NCBI GenBank assembly: GCA_001512965.1
Contig: LFRW01000018.1
Span: forward strand, 1-57,733
Length of the DNA: 57,733 nucleotides
Reading direction: 5' to 3'
Source of the DNA: Methanomicrobia archaeon DTU008
GTDB lineage: Archaea; Thermoplasmatota; Thermoplasmata; Methanomassiliicoccales; Methanomassiliicoccaceae
Below, piece after piece: positions 18,687-25,482 of the stretch. The notes under the pieces were generated by a model. That model did no database searches. It saw only the letters and a list, made by a program, of their open reading frames with translations, and was not told the origin of the DNA. Each line of letters starts with the position of its first letter. Position 1 is the first letter of the stretch. The translations under genes and the position numbers were made by a program.

Positions 18687-18705
18687 CCCATCACCAGGAT
18701 GGGAG
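18681..18705 (-). promoter_or_regulatory. Start-codon hairpin in the TPR mRNA leader
   Basis: Read on the minus strand, UCCCAUCC (18704-18697) is perfectly complementary to GGAUGGGA (18688-18681), which contains the AUG at 18686. The 8-bp stem closes an 8-base loop. A competing partner exists: the + strand word AGGATGGGAG, present in two hairpin loops at 18969-18978 and 19026-19035, pairs with CUCCCAUCCU (18705-18696) over 10 bases. The pairings are seen in the sequence; a regulatory role is inferred. Confidence 0.5.
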
Positions 18706-18768
18706 CATTGCCATAGTCGCACAAATACCTTTTCTCCTATGCAAATAAAAATACGAACGTCCATGTTG

Positions 18769-18779
18769 TGTCGGACAAT
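18769..18779 (+). promoter_or_regulatory. RHH-type operator candidate next to a TATA element
   Basis: TGTCGGACAAT here is identical over 11 bases to 51400-51410, upstream of the ribbon-helix-helix regulator gene. It abuts the + strand TATA element aatataaagg (18777-18786). The position at a core promoter fits transcription factor binding. Confidence 0.4.
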
Positions 18780-18850
18780 ATAAAGGAAGAGCGGGGAAAA
18801 GTATCACTGGCACCCCTCCATTTCGGTGCCTTGCACCCTTGACAGAAGTT

Positions 18851-18858
18851 ATTAAATA
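18851..18858 (+). promoter_or_regulatory. TATA element for the divergent hairpin RNA
   Basis: The element attaaata is preceded by purine-rich agaag, which fits a BRE. Transcription would begin near 18880, at the palindrome 18883-18900. No credible ORF follows. Confidence 0.5.
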
Positions 18859-18879
18859 GTAAGCAACGTAATCCCGAAC

Positions 18880-19060
18880 TCCGTCCGACATAGGTCGGAC
18901 AAAACGTCTTGGATGGGATGCAATCTTTTCCGGCTGCGAACGCTGGAATGTGAACGTGGACGGGCGCTAGGATGGGAGCGCCAGGAACGAACACATTCCG
19001 ACGGGCGAAGCCGTGGAGGGGGCATAGGATGGGAGTGCCCCCTCGCCCCCCTTATATTCT
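18880..19060 (+). ncRNA. Candidate structured small RNA with repeated AGGAUGGGAG loops
   Basis: There is no convincing ORF, but a TATA element lies at 18851 and several compact hairpins follow. They are 18883-18900 (7 bp), 18928-18948 (TTCCGGC/GCTGGAA), 18963-18982 (GGCGCT/AGCGCC) and 19016-19044 (GAGGGGGCA/TGCCCCCTC, 9 bp). The last two have different stems but the same loop word TAGGATGGGAG. A further GGATGGGA is at 18911. Loops displaying one conserved word on unrelated stems are typical of RNAs that pair with a target or bind a protein. The loop word is complementary to the leader of the divergent TPR mRNA. T-rich sequence near 19070-19080 could end the transcript. Expression is not shown. 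Confidence 0.45.
18883..18900. promoter_or_regulatory. Palindrome GTCCGAC-ATAG-GTCGGAC at the expected transcription start
   Basis: This is a perfect 7+4+7 inverted repeat sitting about 27 bases after the TATA element at 18851. It can be a double-stranded operator or the first hairpin of the RNA. Its half-sites match those in the RHH promoter at 51371-51410. Confidence 0.5.
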
Positions 19061-19115
19061 CGCTATACTGTTTCATCTTTCTCGATTCCTCGATGGGACT
19101 GGCAGGTCAATAACG

Positions 19116-19123
19116 CTTTTAAA
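19116..19123 (+). promoter_or_regulatory. TATA element of tRNA-Gly
   Basis: The element cttttaaa lies about 29 bases before the mature tRNA 5' end. Confidence 0.6.
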
Positions 19124-19148
19124 GGGGAAGTGTGATAGGGTGCGGCGC

Positions 19149-19221
19149 GCAGGTGTGATCTAGTTGGTTAGGATTTCAGCCTTCCAAGCTGACTGCCCGG
19201 GTTCGAATCCCGGCACCTGCA
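19149..19221 (+). tRNA. tRNA-Gly (anticodon TCC)
   Basis: The acceptor arms GCAGGTG/CACCTGC pair fully. The anticodon stem is TCAGC/GCTGA with loop CTTCCAA, so the anticodon is TCC. The T arm is CCCGG-GTTCGAAT-CCCGG-like with the expected TTCGAAT. The discriminator is A and CCA is not encoded. A TTTT tract follows. Confidence 0.95.
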
Positions 19222-19284
19222 CTCACTTTTCTCATATGCTCATTGGCGTCATCGAACGGCATGTCACCATGCTGACATGAAATG

Positions 19285-19540
19285 AAGAAAAAAGGAGGAT
19301 GGAAGCGAAGTGTGGCGCCGTCCGACCGGGGATGGCGGTCATGCAAGAGCGCCATGGGGATGCCGTTCGCTTCCATCCACCTCTCCAATCCCTTGTTGGA
19401 GAAGTATCAGGGTGGCGCGAGAGATCGGGCAAATCTCTTCGACGCCGGGGATGATGCTCATTCTAGACGATGCAGCGAGCGTCGAAGGGCATGGCGAAGC
19501 GTTTCCCGCTTTCGCCCTCATCGTCCGCACGTGACATCGA
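19285..19540 (-). ncRNA. Possible structured transcript ending in a long hairpin and T-run
   Basis: A perfect 13-bp inverted repeat, GGATGGAAGCGAA (19297-19309) and TTCGCTTCCATCC (19366-19378), encloses further complementarity (ATGGCG/CGCCAT). On the minus strand the stem is followed by a TTTTTT tract (about 19288-19293), like a terminator. A palindromic TATA word atttaaat lies at 19563-19570, so a minus-strand RNA of about 250 bases is possible. Alternatively this is the 3' UTR and terminator of arcS, which ends at 19649. A 63-codon GTG frame inside has no recognisable features. Confidence 0.3.
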
Positions 19541-19648
19541 CAATGATGTGATGTCGGCCCCTATTTAAATCCTAAACGGGGGGAGGTGACCGATTATCGG
19601 ACGTCCGAAGGAATGTGCCAGATGGCAAGATCTTGGAGTGAAACTACC

Positions 19649-21367
19649 TCACTTGCGTCGGCGCTTATGCCGCACCTTGACCGCTTCTCCCCTCCGGCTG
19701 TCCGCCATCTCCGCCCCGGACATTACTGCGACGCCCACGCCTTCCACCTCACCATTGCGGAGCAGTACCGCTTCATCGCCCGGTCGGAGGCCAGGGTCGG
19801 CGTCCTGCACGCCCACCGCGAACAAGCTACCCGAGAGGTCGAAATCGCCCATCTCGACCCATCCAAGGCCGTGACCAACGATCCTCTCGGCGCCTTCCAT
19901 GGTGAGGGAGAGCATACCGCGTTCCGGAGTAAGCATCGCCAACTGGACCTTGCCGTCCATGACCTTCAGATATGGATACTTGCCCACCACCGTGGCATCA
20001 TCCAGCAGGACGCCGGATCCCGGACCGAACTGGTAGCGAGCTATGGAGCGCAGCATCTCGACACGGTCCTGGGCGCGAGACGCCTTCTCCACGTCTCCGC
20101 AGGCCTGCATCAGAGCCTCCCTGAGACGATCAAGGGAATCCCTTGCCGTTGTGCTCTCTCCAGCAGTTTCGATCGCATCCACCACGTCCGCGACGAGGTG
20201 GCTCTCCGACACGAGATGATTTATCACCGTGGTGAAGCCGAACCGGGCGGCATGCGCGACCAGGTCCCTTACCATAGCCTTCTCCTCACCATCCCAATGA
20301 CCGGTGACCGGGATGTCGTACTGGGCGGCGGGGTAGAACAGTTCCAGCTCTCGAGGCACCACCCCCAGGGGGGAGGTGATTATAAGCTCCTGCACCGCGC
20401 AGGAATTGGGCACGGAGAGCAGGACCTCCTCGAACATACGATGGCTCTTCGAGGTGAAATATGGCTTCTTCGCCGAGCAGGGGATCAGCAGCAGCACCTT
20501 CTTGTGCGGCGCTGGGGACCATCTTTCCTTGATCCTTCGCCTGAAGCGCCATACGTCAGGCCGGTACAATGCCATCTTGGTGTTCGCGTAGAAGGTCGGA
20601 CCGACGACCGGCGCGTATCTTTCCTGATGGTCATGATGCTCACGATCGAACAGACGCAGCGCGGCCACGCCCCAGGGCGTGGAGTGGGCGCGATTCTCCG
20701 CCAGTTCCCTCAGGCGACCGGTGCGGATCATATGCCGGACGAGCTGCAGTTCCTTCCAGGCGGCGTCAAGGTTGTGCTGAACGGCACCATCCTCCGAGGA
20801 CATCCATTCAGCGTCGGAGGCGTTCATCACGCCTTCTGGCAGCAACAGGCGCCCGCGAGAACCCTGATACACCAACAGGGAGGAGTCTACCAGGTCGACT
20901 CCCATGTACACGAGCAGAGCGAGGTTGGACGGCTCCATGATGCCAGGTGCATAGATCAGACGGTTGTATCCGATGGCGTTACGGAGGGCCGCCACCGTTG
21001 CGGCGAAAGCCCTTGCATCGCGCCTCAGCTCGAAGGCGTTGCCTAGGACGAAGACCTCTTCCTGTCGGAAGCGCAGGTCGCCATCGGGCTCGCCCCTGAC
21101 GATCGCCGCGCCTGAAGCATCTTCCAGCGACATCTCCTTCTTATAGGACAGCGGAGGATTGATGCCGTCCGGGAGGATGAAGGCCGTCTCCTCTCCCACG
21201 GAGGCGCGCAGTCCTTCCGCCGTCCGGGTGATGGACATCTCAGCATATGGGGGGGCGGTGAACAGCGTGGATGAATGGAACAGGATGTTCGGCAGTAGAG
21301 CCTTGGAGCCACCGACCGTCCATTTGACGGTCCTTGCAAGGCCCGCGCGGTCAGCGACCTCGAGCAT
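19649..21367 (-). CDS. arcS: Archaeosine synthase ArcS (TgtA2) with PUA domain
   Basis: The product has 572 residues. The N-terminal part is TGT-like but has lost the usual tRNA-guanine transglycosylase active-site context. The central motif LLIPCSAKKPYFTSKSH is the ArcS signature with its reactive cysteine. The C-terminal stretch ending GLGWVEMGDFDLSGSLFAVG, DADPGLRPGDEAVLL and GVGVAVMSG is a PUA domain. ArcS introduces nitrogen (lysine or glutamine derived) on preQ0 at tRNA position 15 on the way to archaeosine. A TATA element near 21390-21398 is about 27 bases before ATG 21367, so the mRNA is probably leaderless. Confidence 0.9.
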   Translation of the reverse strand: MLEVADRAGLARTVKWTVGGSKALLPNILFHSSTLFTAPPYAEMSITRTAEGLRASVGEETAFILPDGINPPLSYKKEMSLEDASGAAIVRGEPDGDLRFRQEEVFVLGNAFELRRDARAFAATVAALRNAIGYNRLIYAPGIMEPSNLALLVYMGVDLVDSSLLVYQGSRGRLLLPEGVMNASDAEWMSSEDGAVQHNLDAAWKELQLVRHMIRTGRLRELAENRAHSTPWGVAALRLFDREHHDHQERYAPVVGPTFYANTKMALYRPDVWRFRRRIKERWSPAPHKKVLLLIPCSAKKPYFTSKSHRMFEEVLLSVPNSCAVQELIITSPLGVVPRELELFYPAAQYDIPVTGHWDGEEKAMVRDLVAHAARFGFTTVINHLVSESHLVADVVDAIETAGESTTARDSLDRLREALMQACGDVEKASRAQDRVEMLRSIARYQFGPGSGVLLDDATVVGKYPYLKVMDGKVQLAMLTPERGMLSLTMEGAERIVGHGLGWVEMGDFDLSGSLFAVGVQDADPGLRPGDEAVLLRNGEVEGVGVAVMSGAEMADSRRGEAVKVRHKRRRK

Positions 21368-21415
21368 GTCATGGCCATGCGGATGAGGTTAATAAAAAGA
21401 TATGGGAGGTCGCTT

Positions 21416-21775
21416 TCAGAAGGTTGTTACCATGTGGAAGCGGGAGACCAGATTCCCAACCTCTTCGATCCCCAGCATGGTCACGCCGTCAAGCGTTTCG
21501 ACGATGCCTGCCCTTGCTCGAAGGTCCTCCTCCACGCAATAGACCGGTACGTCCATGTCCATCAGGTCCTGCAGCGCCTCCAGGTTGGAAGGCATCCCCA
21601 GAACCTCAGACCTCTGGGATGCCACTGCGTTCAGGGTGCCGTCCCCCATGAGCAGGACTGCGGACCCTGCTATCAGGCCGCTGACCGCGATCCCCAGGGA
21701 CAGTCTCATGCCGGCATAGGCGTCCTCCGAACCATAGGGTTGCTTCGTTATGATCGTCAGCAGGTCGCCGGACAT
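21416..21775 (-). CDS. DsrF/TusC-like DsrE-family sulfur-relay protein
   Basis: The product has 119 residues and is the last gene of a four-gene operon. The DsrE fold is suggested by the N-terminal strand LLTIITKQPYGSEDAYAG and by LGIAVSGLIAGSAVLLMGDG. MDVPVYCVEEDLRARAG holds a cysteine where TusC/DsrF relatives have a conserved region. It begins four bases after the preceding gene's stop. The family forms hexamers that pass persulfide sulfur for tRNA thiolation or sulfur oxidation. The subunit equivalence is inferred from gene order and length. Confidence 0.72.
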   Translation of the reverse strand: MSGDLLTIITKQPYGSEDAYAGMRLSLGIAVSGLIAGSAVLLMGDGTLNAVASQRSEVLGMPSNLEALQDLMDMDVPVYCVEEDLRARAGIVETLDGVTMLGIEEVGNLVSRFHMVTTF

Positions 21776-21779
21776 GTCA

Positions 21780-22136
21780 TCACCTTGCCAGAGTGACCAA
21801 TCGATCGCTCTCCGAGATGAACCTCGATAGATCGTTGGTGAGGCTCCCTACCGTCGCACCCTCCATCTCCTCCCCCATCTTCATGCCGCGGGCGGTCGAG
21901 CATGTGCTGCAGATCACCACCTCCGCACCGCGGGAGATGAGCTTCGCCATCTCCTCCTCGATGTTGGGGAAGCTTCTTGGGTCCTGTCCCTCCTTGGCCA
22001 GTGTGACGCCTTCGCCGTAACAGAAGATCTTGACACCATGGCCTTTGTCCAGCGCGGCGTTGGCAAGCTCGACGGCCACGTTGGCGTCCATGTTCATCAT
22101 GCTCCCCGAGCGTATCAATATCGTCAATGTACCCAT
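21780..22136 (-). CDS. DsrE/TusD-like sulfur-relay protein
   Basis: The product has 118 residues. It starts TLTILIRSGSMMNMDANVAV, and VKIFCYGEGVTLAKEGQ continues the DsrE pattern. VVICSTCSTARGM matches the CxxxxRG neighbourhood of the active cysteine in DsrE/TusD, here with an extra cysteine three residues before. It lies 9 bases after the DsrH-like gene and 4 before the TusC-like gene. It probably accepts sulfur from the TusA encoded first in the operon. Confidence 0.75.
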   Translation of the reverse strand: MGTLTILIRSGSMMNMDANVAVELANAALDKGHGVKIFCYGEGVTLAKEGQDPRSFPNIEEEMAKLISRGAEVVICSTCSTARGMKMGEEMEGATVGSLTNDLSRFISESDRLVTLAR

Positions 22137-22145
22137 CCCGCCACC

Positions 22146-22445
22146 TCACACCGTTATCGTGAGATCGTATCCCTCCATTATCAGGTCCACCGCCTCCGGA
22201 TATCCTATCACGCGGAACCTCGGGTCGCCTTTTCCCTTGAAGCCGCGAGCTTCGAGATCATTGCCCATGACGAAAACCTCATCGGCCATGTCCAGCAGTT
22301 CATCTCTTCTGTCAGGGTGGACTGAGAACATCACGGCATCCTGGAACAATATGATGCCGATGCGGCCCTCGCCTCCCAAGGACGCGATGATGCTCAGGTC
22401 CCGGTACTCGGACGGTGATCTCAACATTATGAACAGTCTATCCAT
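22146..22445 (-). CDS. DsrH/TusB-like sulfur-relay protein
   Basis: The product has 99 residues from ATG 22445. MDRLFIMLRSPSEY, then GRIGIILFQDAVMFSVHP and DEVFVMGNDLEARG, fit the small DsrH/TusB branch of the DsrE superfamily. The usual DsrH active cysteine is not evident, so it may be structural. The frame extends to 22526, but the upstream part is not family-like. About 100 bases separate it from tusA. Confidence 0.62.
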   Translation of the reverse strand: MDRLFIMLRSPSEYRDLSIIASLGGEGRIGIILFQDAVMFSVHPDRRDELLDMADEVFVMGNDLEARGFKGKGDPRFRVIGYPEAVDLIMEGYDLTITV

Positions 22446-22546
22446 GCCAACCTCGCTCGATGATCGCCCTCCGATGTCATCGCAGGTTCGATGTGACATC
22501 CTCTGGAGCCAGGCCATCGCCTGCATGCTCGTTCAAGACGCCTGGC

Positions 22547-22771
22547 TCACTTCGACTTCCGTATCCGATAAGTGAAGATTCCGTCCTCCTCCGTCGCCTC
22601 CACAAGTTCATTGCCCGTCCTCTGGCACCATGTTGGGACATCCGCCTTGGAGATGATATCGTCGGAGATCATAGTCACCTCCTCACCGACCTTCATGGCC
22701 TTGATTCTCTTAGCCAATTGAAAGATCGGCATCGGACACATCATCCCCCTGCAGTCCAGTGTCTCGGTCAT
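22547..22771 (-). CDS. tusA: TusA sulfur-carrier protein
   Basis: The product has 74 residues from ATG 22771. ETLDCRGMMCPMPIFQLAK contains the TusA CPxP motif with its sulfur-carrying cysteine, followed by VTMISDDIISKADVPTWCQR. The TusA fold passes persulfide to DsrE/TusBCD-type partners, which are encoded directly downstream. Promoter elements are at 22811-22820 (TATA) and an inverted repeat at 22793-22808. An upstream in-frame extension covers the promoter and is unlikely to be translated. Confidence 0.9.
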   Translation of the reverse strand: MTETLDCRGMMCPMPIFQLAKRIKAMKVGEEVTMISDDIISKADVPTWCQRTGNELVEATEEDGIFTYRIRKSK

Positions 22772-22792
22772 GACCCCCCTCGTCCGTCGGTT

Positions 22793-22808
22793 TTGCACGG
22801 TTGTGCAA
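22793..22808. promoter_or_regulatory. Operator-like inverted repeat TTGCAC-GGTT-GTGCAA
   Basis: This is a perfect 6+4+6 palindrome. It sits just downstream of the tusA-operon TATA element at the expected transcription start, in the gap shared with the divergent HTH gene. A repressor bound here would block polymerase. The neighbouring HTH protein is the obvious candidate, by inference. Confidence 0.5.
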
Positions 22809-22810
22809 CA

Positions 22811-22820
22811 ACTATATATA
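22811..22820 (-). promoter_or_regulatory. TATA element of the tusA operon
   Basis: The word tatatatagt, read on the minus strand, lies about 45 bases before ATG 22771. A second A/T-rich word (catattaaag, about 22829-22837) would serve the divergent HTH gene. Confidence 0.55.
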
Positions 22821-22869
22821 ACCGTATCCATATTAAAGTTTTGTCAGAAGTGGAGAAGAGAGGGCGGCG

Positions 22870-23229
22870 ATGCAGCCACATAAATCATTTGCAAACATTT
22901 CAGACTGCAGAGACCTCATCCAGTGCGCTTTTTCGCTGAACGATTTCGAGATCGAGGTGTACAAGAGCGCGGCAGTCCATGGTCCGATCAGGGCGGACGA
23001 CCTTGCAGACCGCATGGGACGCGACCGTTCCACCGTGTACAGAGCGTTACAGCGTCTGCTCACCTGCGGGATGGTCTACAGGGAGACCCGTTCCCTGGAC
23101 AAGGGAGGGTACTATCACGTTTACATGGGTATCGACCGGGCCGAGCTGCGAATGAAATTGGAGAGCTGCGTGAAGGATTGGACACAAAGAATGCGAGATG
23201 CCCTCGACCGCTTCGATGAACAGATGTGA
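22870..23229 (+). CDS. TrmB-like winged-helix transcriptional regulator
   Basis: The product has 119 residues. FEIEVYKSAAVHGPIRADDL, then ADRMGRDRSTVYRALQRLL, is a winged-helix DNA-binding domain of the TrmB/MarR-like type, followed by a wing (GMVYRETRSLDKGGYYHVY) and a C-terminal helix for dimerisation. There is no sensor domain, as expected for this short class. It is divergent from the sulfur-relay operon and shares its promoter region with the palindrome 22793-22808, so local or self-regulation is likely. Confidence 0.8.
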   Translation: MQPHKSFANISDCRDLIQCAFSLNDFEIEVYKSAAVHGPIRADDLADRMGRDRSTVYRALQRLLTCGMVYRETRSLDKGGYYHVYMGIDRAELRMKLESCVKDWTQRMRDALDRFDEQM

Positions 23230-23298
23230 ACCTGCGTTGGGCTGGTCCCGCTCAAGTCAGATATAAATAGCAACCCAAGATATTGTTGTTGGAGCGCC

Positions 23299-24228
23299 AT
23301 GAGCTTCAAAGGAGCGGACGTGGTCTCGATCCGGGACCTCTCCCGAGAACAGATCGAGCAAGTGATGGACCTAGCAGAAGAGCTGGTTCCTTATGCTACA
23401 GGTGAAAAGAGCACAAGGGCCATGGAAGGTAAGATCCTGGGCAACCTGTTCTTCGAACCTTCAACCCGCACGCGCCTCTCCTTCGAGACCGCGATGCTGA
23501 GGCTAGGAGGTCGATTCATAGAGATAGCGCAACCCCAGAGTTCATCGGTCGTCAAGGGGGAGACCCTTGCCGACACCATTAGGATGGTGGAGGGTTACGC
23601 TGACGCCATCGTCCTGAGGCATCCCCATGAGGGCGCCGCCAGGTTGGCCGCGAAATATTGTTCCAAGCCTGTGATAAATGCAGGGGACGGTGCGGGGCAG
23701 CACCCGACCCAGACCATTCTCGATCTGTTCACCATCAGGCAGCAGGCGAATGGGATCGCCGACAAGAACGTGGTGCTAGTGGGCGATCTCAAGTACGGGC
23801 GCACCGCTCATTCCCTTGCAGAGGCGCTGGGAATGTTCGGGGCGAACCTGATGTTCGTGGCTCCACCCCTATTGCAGATGCCAAAGGAGACTATCAAACA
23901 TCTCGAGAAGAATGGCATCACACCTCGACTCTCTTCGAGTCTCGAGGAGGTCATCTCCGATGCCGATATCCTCTATGTGACGAGGATCCAGAGGGAGCGG
24001 TTCCCCGATCCGGCGGAATACATCAAGGTGGCCGGTTCATACCGTGTGGACAATGCCCTGCTTCGCGAGGCGAAAAAGGATCTGGTCATCATGCATCCAC
24101 TTCCCAGGGTCGATGAGATCGCCCCCGAGGTCGACCATACAGATAATGCCAAGTACTTCCACCAGGCATTCAACGGAGTGCCCGTGAGAATGGCCTTGAT
24201 AATGCTGGTACTGGGGGGTGAGCTATGA
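23299..24228 (+). CDS. pyrB: Aspartate carbamoyltransferase, catalytic subunit
   Basis: The product has 309 residues. FFEPSTRTRLSFETAMLRLG is the carbamoyl-phosphate site (STRTR), and MHPLPRVDEI is the aspartate-binding loop. It condenses carbamoyl phosphate with aspartate in pyrimidine synthesis. A TATA element lies near 23260-23269 and the leader is about 10 bases. Its last four bases overlap pyrI, matching the standard archaeal pyrBI pair. Confidence 0.96.
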   Translation: MSFKGADVVSIRDLSREQIEQVMDLAEELVPYATGEKSTRAMEGKILGNLFFEPSTRTRLSFETAMLRLGGRFIEIAQPQSSSVVKGETLADTIRMVEGYADAIVLRHPHEGAARLAAKYCSKPVINAGDGAGQHPTQTILDLFTIRQQANGIADKNVVLVGDLKYGRTAHSLAEALGMFGANLMFVAPPLLQMPKETIKHLEKNGITPRLSSSLEEVISDADILYVTRIQRERFPDPAEYIKVAGSYRVDNALLREAKKDLVIMHPLPRVDEIAPEVDHTDNAKYFHQAFNGVPVRMALIMLVLGGEL

Positions 24229-24683
24229 TGAAGGATTTCCGTGTCACGCCGATCCGCAATGGGACCGTCATAGATCACATCGACTGCGGCCAGGCACTGA
24301 AGGTGCTCCGGATCATCGGGATAACCGACAGCGTGAGGTCCACGGTGTCGGTGCTCCTCCACGTGCCGTCGAAGAAGGACGGCTGGAAGGACGTGATAAA
24401 GGTCGAGGATCGCGAGCTGGACACCAAGGAAGTGGATAAGATATCGCTCATCGCCCCCAAGGCGACCATCAACATCATCCGCGATTTCAACGTGGCGGAG
24501 AAGTTCAATGTCAAACTTCCCGATGTGGCGAAGGGCATCGTGAGGTGCGGGAACCCCAACTGCATAACGAACATGGACGAGCCTGTTGAGACCGAGTTCA
24601 TCGTGGAATCGAAAGACCCGATAGTGCTCCGGTGCCTGTACTGCGACCGCATCCAGGAGGATGTGGCCGATAGGGTGGTGTGA
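24225..24683 (+). CDS. pyrI: Aspartate carbamoyltransferase, regulatory subunit
   Basis: The product has 152 residues. The N-terminal allosteric domain includes VTPIRNGTVIDHIDCGQALK. The C-terminal zinc domain shows RCGNPNCITN and RCLYCDRI, the four cysteines that hold zinc and contact PyrB. It binds CTP or ATP to tune the holoenzyme. ATG 24225 overlaps the pyrB stop, so the two are translationally coupled. Confidence 0.95.
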   Translation: MMKDFRVTPIRNGTVIDHIDCGQALKVLRIIGITDSVRSTVSVLLHVPSKKDGWKDVIKVEDRELDTKEVDKISLIAPKATINIIRDFNVAEKFNVKLPDVAKGIVRCGNPNCITNMDEPVETEFIVESKDPIVLRCLYCDRIQEDVADRVV

Positions 24684-24746
24684 GGCGGAGTCTCGCCGGC
24701 TGAACCGCTGCCCTACATCCTGTGATCGAAGCAATAAGGAACGGCG

Positions 24747-25397
24747 GTGAACGGAGTGGCTCCCTCAAGATATGGCCTGTACGTCATAACGGACAGAAGG
24801 TTGTCAAGAGGCCTGAGCCATGGGGAGGTCGCAAGAAGGGTCGTGCAAGGAGGCGCCGATGTCGTCCAGCTGCGCGATAAGGACCTCTCCGATAGGGAAC
24901 TCTACTGCGCCGCAGTGGAGATGAGGTCAGTCACGCGAGACACCGGTACCTTGTTCATCGTGAACGACAGGATGGATGTGGCGTTGGCAAGCCATGCCGA
25001 CGGAGTGCATCTGGGGCAGGACGACCTCCCCCTGGAGGCCGCCCGTCGCCTGGCTCCCAAGGGTTTCATCATGGGGGTTTCCGTGTCGAGCGCGGAGGAG
25101 GCGATGGTGGCCCAGGCGGACGGAGCGGACTATGTGGCGCTGGGACCCATCTTCTCCACTGCCACCAAGAGCGATGCGGGCCCAGCGGTGGGGCTGCAGA
25201 GGCTACGTGAGGTCAGGGCAGCGGTGGAGATCCCGCTCATCGGCATCGGAGGCATCACGCTGGACAATGTCCAGGATGTGGTGGCTGCAGGTGCTGACGG
25301 CGCCGCGGTCGTATCGGCGGCGGTCGGACAAGAGGATATCGCTTCCTCCGTAAGACGTCTGAAGGAACGCATGGCCCTTGCCAAGAGACAGTGTTAA
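24747..25397 (+). CDS. thiE: Thiamine-phosphate synthase
   Basis: The product has 216 residues from GTG 24747. LYVITDRRLSRGLSHGE, VQLRDKDLSDREL, FIVNDRMDVALASHADGVHL, GQDDLPLEAARR, YVALGPIFSTATKSDAGPA and PLIGIGGITLDN are all ThiE signatures. It joins hydroxymethylpyrimidine diphosphate with the thiazole phosphate. The adjacent thi4 would supply the thiazole, so the two form a thiamine pair. Confidence 0.94.
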   Translation: MNGVAPSRYGLYVITDRRLSRGLSHGEVARRVVQGGADVVQLRDKDLSDRELYCAAVEMRSVTRDTGTLFIVNDRMDVALASHADGVHLGQDDLPLEAARRLAPKGFIMGVSVSSAEEAMVAQADGADYVALGPIFSTATKSDAGPAVGLQRLREVRAAVEIPLIGIGGITLDNVQDVVAAGADGAAVVSAAVGQEDIASSVRRLKERMALAKRQC

Positions 25398-25482
25398 ATG
25401 TTATCACGGTATGCACCGAAACGTCCAACGTCATGCGGCATGAGGGCCGTACGATCGTGATTCGGGCAAGGAGAGGTCGATC

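Noticed and set aside
19586-21046. 486-codon + strand open frame
   Set aside because: It is exactly antisense to arcS, which carries the ArcS and PUA motifs. Long antisense frames are expected in GC-rich DNA.
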